A DNA stretch of 64,000 nucleotides from Entophlyctis helioformis (Eukaryota > Chytridiomycota > Chytridiomycetes > Chytridiales > Chytriomycetaceae). The translations under genes were made by a program, and so were the position numbers. The stretch lies in the NCBI GenBank assembly GCA_025526915.1, contig JAHLKH010000074.1:54487-118486 (forward strand), in the 5' to 3' direction. Positions 30,334 through 40,579 of the stretch are shown one piece after another; within the stretch, counting starts at the first letter, position 1; every line of letters begins with the position of its first letter. Under the pieces are notes generated by a model that saw only the letters and a list, made by a program, of their open reading frames with translations, did no database searches and was not told where the DNA came from.

Positions 30334-33300
30334 ATGTTGAGAGGAGCGGTGCTGATGCATTCGATGGTAGCGTCGTCGTCGACTGTTCCGCCACCGACTT
30401 CGACTGGCGTCCCACCAACGGCCTCAGCCCCTCCGACTTCGACTGGCCCAGCGCCGCCTCCCACTTCGACCGGACCGGCTCCCCCACCGACAGCGACTGG
30501 CGTCCCACCAACAGCCTCAGCCCCGCCACCTGTCAACACGTACGGCCCGCCGCCCTCGGCAACATCGACTGGCCCAGCGCCGCCTCCCACTTTGACCGGA
30601 TCGGCTCCCCCACCGACAGCGACTGGCCCTCCACCTGTCAACACGTATGGCCCACCGCCTGTAACATCAACGTCCTCGCGTTCTTCCCGCCCACCTACAT
30701 CGACCGGCCAACCGACCTTGACTGGCGTCCCACCAACTGCCCCGGCCAACACGTACGGCCCGCCCGTCCCTCCGCCAACGACCTCGTCGCGCACCGCGAC
30801 CGAGACGTTTGTGCCGCCCGTCGGCTACCCGGCACCGTCGCAGGTCCAGTCCATGACGTACCGCCCCATGTCGCGCCCGTGGACGGCATCCGCACCGGCG
30901 CCAACCGCGACCCTCACGAACACGGTGCCGGACTGCGGCGTGCTGTACAACCTGTTCCCTGGACGTCTCACGGGAAGCCCGACGTGCTGCCAGAACGCGA
31001 GAGTCAACTGCACCACGTTTGGATACAATGTCCGTGTGACCAAGCTGTGAGTGAACACCTGCTGGTTGTGTGATCGTGGCAATGGTGGTTGTGCTGGCGC
31101 TAACTAGTGGGGGTCTGCGTGTAGGAACATGAGCGGCCAGAACCTCACGGGCCCGATCCACCTTGACATTGTCAAACTTGACGCCCTGCGCGAGCTGTAC
31201 GTGCACTCAATCGCGTATGGTGTTCTGGTGGTATGAGACTAACACATGTGTGTTTGTGTGTGTGCGTGCTTGTATTGGATCGGGGACGCAGCTACCTCGC
31301 TGATAACCAGCTGCTTGGCCCCATCCCGCTGGACTTCCGTAACCTTACGCAGCTGCGTGTCCTGTACGTCAGCTTGGTTTGCAATGTCCATCTCTGGTTC
31401 TGCGACTGACAGGAACCACTGTTGTTTTGCCATGTCATGCCATGCCATGCCATTTCATACAGCGATGTTAACAACAACCGCTTGTCGCAGAACTTTACTG
31501 GCAACAACGCTAAACGGTCGCTTCACCGACGGTTCGTTGTTCTCTATTTGTCCAATGCCGGTTTCCTTGCATGAGCTGACTGTTTTGGTGTGCCTAGTGA
31601 CGACTCGAACGTCGTCCCGGATCTCAGCACGCTCGTCAATCTGATCACGTTGTAAGTAACAATGTGCACACAGCATTAGCAGTGACGACGTCTGACACAT
31701 CTACACCGACTGTCCAGCAAACTGGGCGGCAATGCTCTGTCGGCTGCTGCGCTTACCGTTGTCGCGCGTATCTCGAATCTCAAGGAGCTGTATGTATCAA
31801 GCCTTGCGTGTATGCATGTGTTGGCTGCGTCTAATGCCGTCTGCTCACCTGCTCTTAACCAGCGATGTGTCCAACAACAACATCACGACGATCCCTGCCG
31901 AGCTTGGTACCCTCCGTCTCGAAGCATTGTAAGCCAGCTGCATGGTTTGCAGCGTTTTTTGTCGAGAGCAACAACTGACAGATGGAACAAACGGACAGCG
32001 CGCTCGGTGGTAACGGTTTGACGGGTGCTCTTCCCGCGGCTCTCATCAACATGACAAGTCTTCGCTCACTGTGAGACTCGTGTGTCTGTCACTCTGCCAC
32101 GCGTCAGCAACTTCTGACACGTCAATGTGCAATGTGCAGCGACCTGACGGGCAACAAGATTACGACGATCCCTGCCGGTGCTGCTGCCCTCACCAGTCTG
32201 CAGAACCTGTGAGTTTGGTAGTGCCCGGCACGCATACAGTGTCAGCCGTGCTCACTCACACACACGCACTGCAGGAAACTTGGCGGCAATAACATCACCG
32301 GCGCCATCCCTGCAGCACTCTTCAATATGACGGCGCTGGTTTCACTGTGAGTCTGTCTGCGCATATGTGTTTGGGCCATGTCTGGGATGCATACTAACGG
32401 GCCGGTGGATACAGGGACTTGTCGGGCAACGTGATCACATCGATCCCGGACGGCATCGCCTCGCTCACGGGCCTCAAGTCTCTGTGAGTCTCATCTAGCA
32501 GCAGTGCACAGCCACGCGACGGTGCAGTCGACTAACACGATGCGACAACAACAGCAACCTTGCCAGCAACTCGATCACTGGTAGCCTGCCGGTCGCCCTT
32601 GCTTCGCTCACGCTTCTCGAGAACATGTACGCCCTTTGTTTCCATGTGCACATGCGACGCGCATCTGGCTAACACGATGGCGTGTCGCGCGGTTCGCAGC
32701 AAACTGTCCGACAACAGCTTCAGCGGCGTTATCCCGCCTGCTCTGGCAGCACTTACCAACCTCAAGACCTTGTACGTACTACTTCCTGCTGATCGTCTGT
32801 TGAGCATACTGTATCATCACGACTCACACTGCGGCACTCGACACACAACAGCGAGATTGCCAACAACACCATCACGGGCGGTCTGGAAGTGCTTGCCAGT
32901 GCCACTGCGCTTCAGCAAGTGTAAGCACAAAACAGACACATGCATCCACGTCGCGATAGGCACCGACTAACACTGCATGCCGCATACAGCGATATCTCGG
33001 GCAACTCCAACCTCTCGACCACGTCCATCCCAGGGTTCCAGCCGTGCGCCAACGACCCCACCAGACTGTGCGCGATCGTCAACTCGACCTCATCGACGAC
33101 CAGACCCGCAACGACATCGCCCAGTAAGCCCCTGCATCTCATGCTCTCATCCACCACCCCATGAGTGCACTAACCCAACGCATCCTCTCTCACGATCACG
33201 CACACGAATGCAGCCGTGTCGCCCACTCCCTCGCCGACACCGCCGCAGTACCAGTCGCCCACGCCCAACCCCGTCGTGACGCCGACCCCAGCAGCGACAA

Positions 33301-33422
33301 CGACAGCCAAGGCGACGGGCCAGGCATCCGCCGGCTACCGCCCCACGGCCGGTGGCAGTGGCGGCAAGATCCCGTTCCTCTCGTTTGTTCTCGCGGTCCT
33401 CCTCCCACTCTTCCTGTTCTAA
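30334..33422 (+). CDS. GPI-anchored leucine-rich-repeat surface protein
   Basis: Sixteen exons: about 30334-31046, 31125-31196, 31292-31363, 31463-31531, 31598-31651, 31718-31789, 31863-31928, 31999-32070, 32140-32208, 32275-32346, 32415-32483, 32555-32626, 32700-32771, 32852-32920, 32990-33123 and 33214-33422. Introns are phase 2 throughout except the last (phase 1). Exons 2-14 each code one repeat of 18-24 residues, for example NMSGQNLTGPIHLDIVKL and KLGGNNITGAIPAALFNM. Exon 1 codes a long Pro/Thr/Ser stalk (PPTSTG, NTYGPP) and the cap PDCGVLYNLFPG..CC. Exon 16 ends with a Gly/Ser linker and FLSFVLAVLLPLFLF, a GPI-attachment signal. The start is uncertain; no good signal peptide follows the ATG at 30334. 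Exon 4's donor is the weakest call. Confidence 0.75.
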
Positions 33423-33966
33423 AATCGCCCCACCACCAATCACCTCTACTCTCGCACGGGCGTTCCCCTGTTACTCTTTCTTTCCCCCCTCTTTATCCCC
33501 CCTCTTTATCCCCCGTATCCCCTTTGGCACCCTTACCCATCTTGTCTCCCATCGCTAATCCCGCTACAAGTGTTCCTGTCTCGTCTCTAAACCCTATCTG
33601 AAAAGTGTCCAACATTGTCTCCATCTCCCTCACTCTCACACACTATCTCTCACCACCCATAATATTCGTTCATGACACAACACTCGGCACGCTAATAATA
33701 TGCCCTTTACGAAAATATGGCCGTCGTTTGTCGTGAGTTGCAAGCACGGATGCTTTTATGGTCGAATCTGTCTATCCACTCATCGCCCGACTTCACAGAT
33801 CATCAGTCCCACGACCATCCGCGCAGTGGAAGAGAGCGTCCGCAGTTGCAGATGGCATTGAGAAGCCTGCTTGCAAGGGCATCGCGGCCATCGCCACGCG
33901 GCTTCCAGCAAGTTTCAGTGTGTTGGGAGTAAGATCAGACCGGATTGGAATAAAATTGGGCTTGTA
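33423..33966. other. Intergenic region between convergent genes
   Basis: 3' ends of the LRR and bZIP genes. The first part is a CT-rich tract (CCCCCTCTTTATCCCCC, about 33480-33520). No coding frame is convincing. Confidence 0.6.
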
Positions 33967-36867
33967 TTACAGTAGCCGGTTAAACATCGACTCGGGCGAA
34001 AAGGCATGGACAGCAGACGGTGTATGCACAGCACCCGCTGCACCAGAACCAGTACCAGAAGCATCATCATCTCCAGTAGCACCACCGGCAGCACCAACAC
34101 CGCGTTGATCAAAGTGCATCGAACGAGCCGTCTCTGCGACAGCAGCCTTGGCCACAATCGCCTTGTCGGCCACCGCCGGTGCAGCACCCGTGGTCGGCAG
34201 ATTCGGCCGCGGACGGAAGGGACTCGCGAGCGGCGCTTCGGGAGCAAGCGTCGGATCCTGCAGTCCCGGTTTCGGTGCCGGCAGGCCAATGAGCGGCGTG
34301 TACACGGGCGTCGAGGCTGAAGTCGTAGACAGCGCGCCAGGAGAGTTCAAGTGGAGCGTTGGAGGAGGTGGTGGCGCGCTGGTCGGGGACGTGAACATGT
34401 CAGCACGCGGCGTGCCGTTTGTGCTGCTGGCGGATCCGTTGGCACCGAGGACCGACGACGACGCGGCGGGCGAGAACCCGGGGCTGTGCCAGCTGGTCGG
34501 CGCGATCATCGACCCGAGCGCGTCCGATCCTGTCGCGCCGGGGGAGTGGTTGGGCGGCTCCGCGGTCGGCGCCTGATGGTACGTCTGGGCATCCTGCGAC
34601 GGCGACACCGACGCAGGTCCGGACGCATGGTACGAGTACTGCTGAGGCTGCTGCTGGCTTGGCCGAGGCGACCAGTCCGATCCAGTGGGCGACTGCAGGA
34701 AGCTGGCGGGATCAAACGGCGTGGGCGGGCCAGCGCCAGCAGCCGCGCCGCTGTCGGACGGGTTGGACCCGCCTGAGCTGACCGTCTGGCTGGTGGTTCC
34801 GCTGCCGATGCTGGTGATGCTCGCGATGCTGCCGGTGCGGTGGATGATGCCGCTGCGGAGTAACGCGTCTTGCGCAAAGCCGTGCAGTCCGGCGACACCT
34901 GCACAGGCAGCAGACTCGAATCCCGACTGGCCGGCCATGGCTGCAGACGACATGGCCGCAGCCGAGCCCCACGCCGCCAGACTGAGAAGCGGCTCTGGGT
35001 TTTTGTTGGAGCCGTTGGTCATGGCCGTGGCCGTGGTCGTGATCGTGGCCGTGGCCGCGACTGGTGCAGTCGATACGGGATGGCCGTGGTTGTGCAGATT
35101 GCTCAGGTTGCTGTGGACAGCGGCAAGCTGTGCAGACGGCGCAGCAGCGCCGGACGGCAGCAGCGTGTGAGAGGATGCCGCCAGCTTGCTCGGTGCGTGG
35201 TGGTGCTGGTTGTGGTGCGGGCCGTGCACCGCAGATCCAGGCACAGGCGACGACTTGACGGACAGCGGCTCGTGTGCCTTGACGACGTGGTGCAGGTGAG
35301 CGTGCTGGTCTGGCGGCGACCATTCGAGCACCGGCTTTGTCGACGACGAGCCAGGGCCGGATCCAGCAGCTGCTGCTGCCGACAACGACGACGATGACGA
35401 CGATGCAGAGGACGACGCTATCCGCTGAGGCGGACGCATGGGCAGGCCAAAGCCGCTGCCGCCCTTGACGGTGAATTCGTGTGCAGGCGTGCTGGAGCGG
35501 TCGGCGCGGGCAGGCGGCCCAAACGACGTGGCCGAGGATGCATGGGCCAGGCCGGGCGCCGAGTGATGCTGGTGCTGGTGCTGCTGGTACTGGTGCTTCA
35601 AGTGCGGTGCGAGCAGTGACGCAGTGTGATGCGAATGCTGCGGCAGCGGGATGTGCGGAGGAGCGGTGGACGAGATGGGGCCGGGCACGTGGAGGGCAGT
35701 GGGCGGGCCGAACCTGGGCGGGGCGGCGTGGTGGGCGGCCGGGTGGGCGGCATGTGCGGCATGTGCGGCATGTGCGGCGTGGTGGGCAGCCGCAGCAGTC
35801 GCAGCAGCAGCCGATGCCGACGCCGACGCCGAGGCCGTGGACGGTTGTGCACCAGGCTGCATGGGCGGGGGCGGCGGCAGGATGGACGGCATGGGCGGCG
35901 ACGGCTGGTGCGGCTTGTACTGGTGCTGGCCGTAGGGCTGGTACTGGTGCGAGTGTGCGCTGTGGTACTGCTGCTGCTGCTGTTGTTGTTGCTGCTGCTG
36001 GTGCACAGCCTGCTGCTGCTGCTGCTGGATCGACGACGACGACGACGATGACGACGACGACGGCTGCGGCGGCTGCGGCTGCGGCTGCGGCTGCGGCTGG
36101 TGGTAGCGATCCGACTCGAGGCGCCGCAGCCGCTCGTTCTCGGCGTAGAGCGACGAGTGGTCTGCGCGCAGGCGGTCGATGGTCGCCAGCAGCGTGTCGC
36201 GCTCGCGCAGCAGGCTGGCGTTGTGTGTCTTGTAGTCGTCGAGCTGCGCGGCGAGCATCTTGGAGCGCTCGTCGACGTCGGCCTTTGCGCGCAGCTCGTC
36301 CGTGAGCGCCTGCACCTGGTCCTGCAGCTCGCGCACGTGGCGGTCCTTGCGCTCGCGGAACGCCTGCTGCGCCTTGCGGTTCTGCTCGGCGCGCCGCGAC
36401 GTGGCCCGGCGGCGCTTGGCGTCGGCGTCGTCGCCGTTGCTGTTGTTGCCGGTGTCGTTGCTGTTGCCGTTGCTGTTGCCGTTGGCATTGTCGTTGCTGT
36501 TGCCGTTGGACGCATGCGGCACCTCGGGCACGGCTGCTGCTGCTGCTGATGTAGACGACAATGACGACGACGACGACGACGCAGCCACGGCCACCACCCG
36601 CCGCTTCTTGGCAGGGGCGGCCGTGGGCAGCACGAGCGTCGACAGCGGGCCGTCGAGCACCGGCGAGCGGGAGCCTGGGCGGCGGGCGGCCTTGGCCGTC
36701 GTGGCCGTGGTTGTTGCCGTGGCCGTTGAAGCCGTTGAGGCCGTTGAAGCAGCGGCGGGCGGCTTGGCAGAGCGCTTGCGGCCCGCCAGCGGCAGCGAGT
36801 GTGCGGCCGTGTGTGCGGCCGTGTGGGCGGCAGCCAGAGCCACGCTCGCCTCGTCTGCCGTGCGCAT
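33967..36867 (-). CDS. Yap-like bZIP transcription factor
   Basis: Single exon, 966 aa, minus strand. Basic region at about residues 151-175 (KRRRATSRRAEQNRKAQQAF RERK split by my limit), with the NRKAQQAFRERK pattern that marks the fungal Yap/Pap1 family (N..AQ.AFR), followed by a heptad zipper to about 250. The N-terminus is Ala/Thr-rich. After the zipper come long runs of Gln-Pro, Ser, Gln and His, then a Ser/Pro/Gly-rich C-terminal half. The paired Cys-rich domains that sense oxidants in Yap1 are not evident, though one Cys pair lies near SAACAG. It acts in the nucleus, probably on stress genes. The long plus-strand frames opposite are shadows of the low-complexity codons. Confidence 0.85.
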   Translation of the reverse strand: MRTADEASVALAAAHTAAHTAAHSLPLAGRKRSAKPPAAASTASTASTATATTTATTAKAARRPGSRSPVLDGPLSTLVLPTAAPAKKRRVVAVAASSSSSSLSSTSAAAAAVPEVPHASNGNSNDNANGNSNGNSNDTGNNSNGDDADAKRRRATSRRAEQNRKAQQAFRERKDRHVRELQDQVQALTDELRAKADVDERSKMLAAQLDDYKTHNASLLRERDTLLATIDRLRADHSSLYAENERLRRLESDRYHQPQPQPQPQPPQPSSSSSSSSSSIQQQQQQAVHQQQQQQQQQQQYHSAHSHQYQPYGQHQYKPHQPSPPMPSILPPPPPMQPGAQPSTASASASASAAAATAAAAHHAAHAAHAAHAAHPAAHHAAPPRFGPPTALHVPGPISSTAPPHIPLPQHSHHTASLLAPHLKHQYQQHQHQHHSAPGLAHASSATSFGPPARADRSSTPAHEFTVKGGSGFGLPMRPPQRIASSSASSSSSSLSAAAAAGSGPGSSSTKPVLEWSPPDQHAHLHHVVKAHEPLSVKSSPVPGSAVHGPHHNQHHHAPSKLAASSHTLLPSGAAAPSAQLAAVHSNLSNLHNHGHPVSTAPVAATATITTTATAMTNGSNKNPEPLLSLAAWGSAAAMSSAAMAGQSGFESAACAGVAGLHGFAQDALLRSGIIHRTGSIASITSIGSGTTSQTVSSGGSNPSDSGAAAGAGPPTPFDPASFLQSPTGSDWSPRPSQQQPQQYSYHASGPASVSPSQDAQTYHQAPTAEPPNHSPGATGSDALGSMIAPTSWHSPGFSPAASSSVLGANGSASSTNGTPRADMFTSPTSAPPPPPTLHLNSPGALSTTSASTPVYTPLIGLPAPKPGLQDPTLAPEAPLASPFRPRPNLPTTGAAPAVADKAIVAKAAVAETARSMHFDQRGVGAAGGATGDDDASGTGSGAAGAVHTPSAVHAFSPESMFNRLL

Positions 36868-37106
36868 GTCGGTTGTCGTCGCTGGTGTTGGCGCAGGTGT
36901 TGCGGCCGCTGCTCGTGCAGCGTCTGTTGGAAAGTCGCCGACGCAGGATCGTGCGGCGACACCGACGCCAATAAAAGCCGGCCGGTCGCCGGCCTTGCCA
37001 ACAATCCTGGCGACTTACTTGTCCAGCTTCACCAACTTCTACTTGTCCAACTTCTGCTTGTCCAACAACTTCACCAACAACAACTTCACCAACAACCACG
37101 CACAGC
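36868..37106. promoter_or_regulatory. Divergent promoter, bZIP factor / MAPEG protein
   Basis: 239 bp between the two ATGs. A TATA-like AATAAAAG at 36970-36977 points toward the MAPEG gene. The stretch 37018-37095 repeats ACTTCACCAAC/ACTTGTCCAAC words, likely its leader. Confidence 0.5.
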
Positions 37107-37917
37107 ATGCCCGTCACCGTCTCGCTCACCCGCGAGCACTCGTACGTGCTCGGCGTCCTGGTCGCCAAGGCGCTGCTGACCTTCTCGTTCGCCGCAAGCG
37201 TCGGCAACGCCCGCCGCAGAGCCAAAGTGCCGTACCCGTACAGTGCGTGTCTTGTCGCTATTGTCGCTATACTCGTGTCGCTATTGCCATGCCATGCCGT
37301 GCCTTACCATGCCATCAACCCGCCTGCCCGCCTGCCCGCCTGACCTCTGCTCGCCTGCCCGCCTGCCTGCCCGCCCAGTGTACGTCGAAAAGGCCGAGGC
37401 CGAAAAGGACGCCGCCAAGCACATCTTCAACTGCACGCAGCGGGCCCACCAGAACACGCTCGAGTACATGCCCATCTACCTCATCGTGTGCGTCACTTTG
37501 CCACTCTGTCTGCCACTCTGCCACTCTGCCACTCTGCCACTCTGCCACTCTCGGCCGTTTCGCACGACTCACACGATCCCTTGTTCAACCCTGGCTTGAA
37601 TGTGCCGCGGCGCTTGCTCGGCCGAAACGCGCTTCTCCCGCCTGATCTCCCGCCTGATCTCCCGCTTGATCCCACTGGACCCAACTCGATCCCAACTCGA
37701 CCCCGGCATGCACAGTCAGACGATCGGGTCCATCGAGCACCCGACCATCGCCGCTGCTCTCGGCGCTCTGTACGTCGTCGGCCGCTACGTGTACGCTCAG
37801 GGCTACTCGTCCGGCAAGGTCGAAGCCCGCAACCGCGGCGCCTTTGGCTACATTGGCCTGATCGGCCTCCTTGCCCTGTCCTGCAAGGCCGTCGCATCGA
37901 TCGCCTTGTCTGCCTAA
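37107..37917 (+). CDS. MAPEG-family protein (microsomal glutathione S-transferase 3-like)
   Basis: Three exons: 37107-37242, 37379-37485 and 37720-37917 (146 aa). Four membrane helices. FNCTQRAHQNTLEYMP is the MAPEG signature; the Arg-His-Asn residues take part in glutathione binding. ALYVVGRYVYAQGYSSG is the second conserved block, with Tyr residues typical of MGST3. The length agrees with the family (about 150 aa). It conjugates or peroxidises lipid substrates with glutathione in the ER or outer mitochondrial membrane. Confidence 0.92.
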
Positions 37918-38114
37918 TCCTTGATCTGCCTGTCTTCATCCCTGCCTGTCTTCATCCCTGCCTGCCATCTCCGGTCCTTGGCCTGCCGCAATGAACCGCT
38001 TAGCCTGGCCAGCATCACACGACCGTTTCGCGCGGCAAATTTGTCACGTCCTCTGTGTGCGTTCGTTATGCGCCTCCCGCCAAACTTGCCAAGCCCACGA
38101 TCCATCCCGCCCCC

Positions 38115-39120
38115 ATGTCGCCTGCACGCCGCTTCTTTGGGCTCGACACTCCGCCTGGCACGCTGGCCACCATCACAGGCTCCCGCCTGCTCCGATCGCC
38201 AAAGACGCTGGCCATCTTCCGTCTGGTTGTCGCCATCTACGTCCTGGCGAGCGGCCTGCTGGCCGTCTCGCTGGCGCCGACGGTGTACTTCCGCTTCCTG
38301 ACCAACCTGTCCTGGATGGGTATCGCCGCCTACTTTTTGTAAGCACCCGCCTTGCTTCTCTTGTGCAGCTTCCTCTGTCCTGCCCTGTCCTGTGGATCCT
38401 GTCGTGTCCTGTCCTGTCCTGTCGTGTGGATCATGTCCAACTGCCCCTCTTTGACTGCCCCTCTTTGACTTGTAACCATTATTAACGCCGCACTGGTTAA
38501 ACGCACCTCGTTTTCCCGCCAAATGGCGCAATAGCGTCGCATCCTTTGCCAGCTTCTATGCCCTCAAGCACGGCCCCTCGGCCCAGGCACCAAAGGGCCT
38601 CGTCTGGACCGTCGAGAACCTCTTTTCCCTCTCCTACTGCCTCTCGTGGGTCGTCTCGCTCATCTTCTGGACGCTCCTCGTCGGCGTCCTGGCCACATCC
38701 AGCCCGATGCAGTTCTATATCCGTGTGAACGCCCACGCCCTCAACTTTGTCTTTATGCAGGCCGACCTCTGGCTCAACAACATCCCCGTGCCGCTGTTCC
38801 GCGTCTTTGTGTTTACCGGCACGCTGTTCCTGTACTCGGGACTGACGTACCTGCTCAAGTACGCGTTTGACACGCCGTGGCCGTACCCGTTCTTCAATGC
38901 CCTCGACATCAAGGACAAGCCGGCCCCTGCTGTCGTCGGCATCCTCATCTTTACTTTCATCTTCACCATCGTGTTTGTTCTTGCATGGGCGGAAGCGAGG
39001 CTGCGCGACAGCATCCTCAACCGTCGCGTTGCGGCCGCGGCTGTGCACGCAGAGTCGGACACTGAAGCTGCTGGCACTCAGGCCAAGGAGACTGCTACTG
39101 GTGCTCCTTCTATTGCATAG
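38115..39120 (+). CDS. AIG1/rolling-stone-like multispanning membrane protein
   Basis: Two exons: 38115-38338 and 38535-39120 (269 aa), phase-2 intron. About six membrane helices. TVYFRFLTNLSWMGIAAYF resembles the YFTNWS...Y motif of the FAR-17a/AIG1 and rolling-stone families, and NAHALNFVFMQADLWL matches their conserved His-Asn segment. In animals AIG1-type proteins are Thr/His-dependent lipid hydrolases; whether this one has that activity is not clear. The tail is short, Ala/Glu-rich and cytosolic. Confidence 0.65.
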
Positions 39121-39232
39121 TAAATCTCCATCGCATCAGGCAGTTGAACGTGTTGTATCAGTCTTATCGTTGTATCAGCAGCGCATCCCAGGGACACGAT
39201 CATGCAGCCACGCTCCGGACAAGAACGCTTCA

Positions 39233-40234
39233 TTACAACAGATTGGCCTCGCGCAAGAACGACACAATGTCGGCAACAACAACGTCGGGAGCCTCTGCTT
39301 GGGGATAGTGGCCCGTGGCAGGCACAAGCTTGGCAACCACAAGCGCGCCTTTGCCATTGTCGGCAATGCCCTTGCGCACCGTCTCCAGCTCGGCCTTGGT
39401 GTCGCCAAAGTCGGGGTCCTGCTCGCCGAGCAAGATGAGGGCCGGGCACGACACGCGGCTGGCAGCATCCCATGCCGCAGCCTTGGATGCACGCACATAG
39501 TGTCCCACAATGACGGCGCGTTTGCACTCGGCAGACATGGACTTGCCCATGGCGCTCACGTAGGCCTCGTGGTCAGATGGCAGGGTGGGTGTCTTGAACA
39601 GCGTGCGGTAGTATGACATCCACATGGCCTTGCCGTAGAGCGTCGTGAACATGAGATGCGAGACGGGCCGGAAAACCGTGTCGTTGGGCATGTCTCTGTA
39701 AAAGCCCGAGAGGCCAATCTGTAGTCGGGGGACGTCAGGAGGCGTGGAGGTCAGCATGCATGAACACACACACGCACGCACAAAAAGACATCCACGGCTG
39801 GATCCATTGCATTGTGCACGACGTACCACGGCAGCAATGCGATTGGCGTGGTTTCCAGCCAGGAACACGGCGACCGCAGCCGAGAACGAGTTGCCAAGCA
39901 TAATGGCAGGCGTGGACGTGTAGCCTTCGGCGTCCAACACAGCAAGCACATCGCTGGCAATGGCATCCACGCCAAAGGACGAAAAGCTCGTGGTCGAGTC
40001 GCCCGTGCCGCGCAGGTCGACGGCAATAAACGTGATGCCCTGCTCGACAAGCTTGGGCCCAACGAAGCGGTACGTCTGGCGCAGATCGCCGAGACCCGGC
40101 AGCGCAATGGCCACGCGGCCCGTGTCGACACCTGCGGCGGGCTTGCCGACCTCGTAGGCGATGCTGCCCTTGTCGATGGCGAGTGTCTTGTGCGGTGCAC
40201 CAAAGATCGGGGCGTAGACGGGAGTGCTGGCCAT
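39233..40234 (-). CDS. Alpha/beta-hydrolase
   Basis: Two exons on the minus strand: 40234-39827 and 39718-39233 (297 aa), phase-0 intron. The triad is visible: nucleophile Ser in LGNSFSA (GxSxS form), Asp in LLGEQDPDFG, and His in ATGHYPQAE. The oxyanion strand reads ALPGLGDLRQTYRFV, and AVDLRGTGDST is the usual DxRGxGxS turn. It lacks a signal peptide. Related enzymes are small-molecule esterases or epoxide-hydrolase-like proteins; with LRGTGDST and no Asp nucleophile an esterase is more likely. A minus-strand TATA (CATAAAAG, 40286-40279) lies about 45-50 bp upstream of the start. Confidence 0.85.
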   Translation of the reverse strand: MASTPVYAPIFGAPHKTLAIDKGSIAYEVGKPAAGVDTGRVAIALPGLGDLRQTYRFVGPKLVEQGITFIAVDLRGTGDSTTSFSSFGVDAIASDVLAVLDAEGYTSTPAIMLGNSFSAAVAVFLAGNHANRIAAVVRRAQCNGSSRGCLFVRACVCSCMLTSTPPDVPRLQIGLSGFYRDMPNDTVFRPVSHLMFTTLYGKAMWMSYYRTLFKTPTLPSDHEAYVSAMGKSMSAECKRAVIVGHYVRASKAAAWDAASRVSCPALILLGEQDPDFGDTKAELETVRKGIADNGKGALVVAKLVPATGHYPQAEAPDVVVADIVSFLREANLL

Positions 40235-40278
40235 GGCTGCTGAATTTGTTTTGCTGGGCAGGTGGCTGCAGCCCCGCG

Positions 40279-40286
40279 CTTTTATG
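40279..40286 (-). promoter_or_regulatory. TATA box of the alpha/beta-hydrolase gene
   Basis: CATAAAAG on the minus strand just upstream of the ATG at 40234. The divergent PPR gene shares this 345-bp region. Confidence 0.5.
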
Positions 40287-40579
40287 GCCGATCGTGGATG
40301 CCCGACGGCCCCACGTGGGCCGAGCGCGGTGGAAATCACAACGTGTCAGGTTGGCCGCGGCCAGCGCCGCGGGAATGGCCGCGGCCGTGGCTGAACGGGG
40401 GCGTGGTGGAGTGCGGCTGCATGGCTGCTGGCGCTGGCGCTGGTGCACCGACGGCCCCACGGGGCTGCATGGCTGCATGGCTGCTGCTGCTCAGGCTGGA
40501 TGCGCTCGGTGCCACAACGATCTCAGCGTTTGCGCCGCACAACGCAACGGCCGCACACGGACTGGCGGCTGTGCACCGC

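Noticed and set aside
34712..37225. Very long alternative frames on both strands over the bZIP gene
   Set aside because: They arise from CAG, CAC and GCC runs in the real gene; only the 33967-36867 frame has the NRKAQQAFRERK basic region and zipper.
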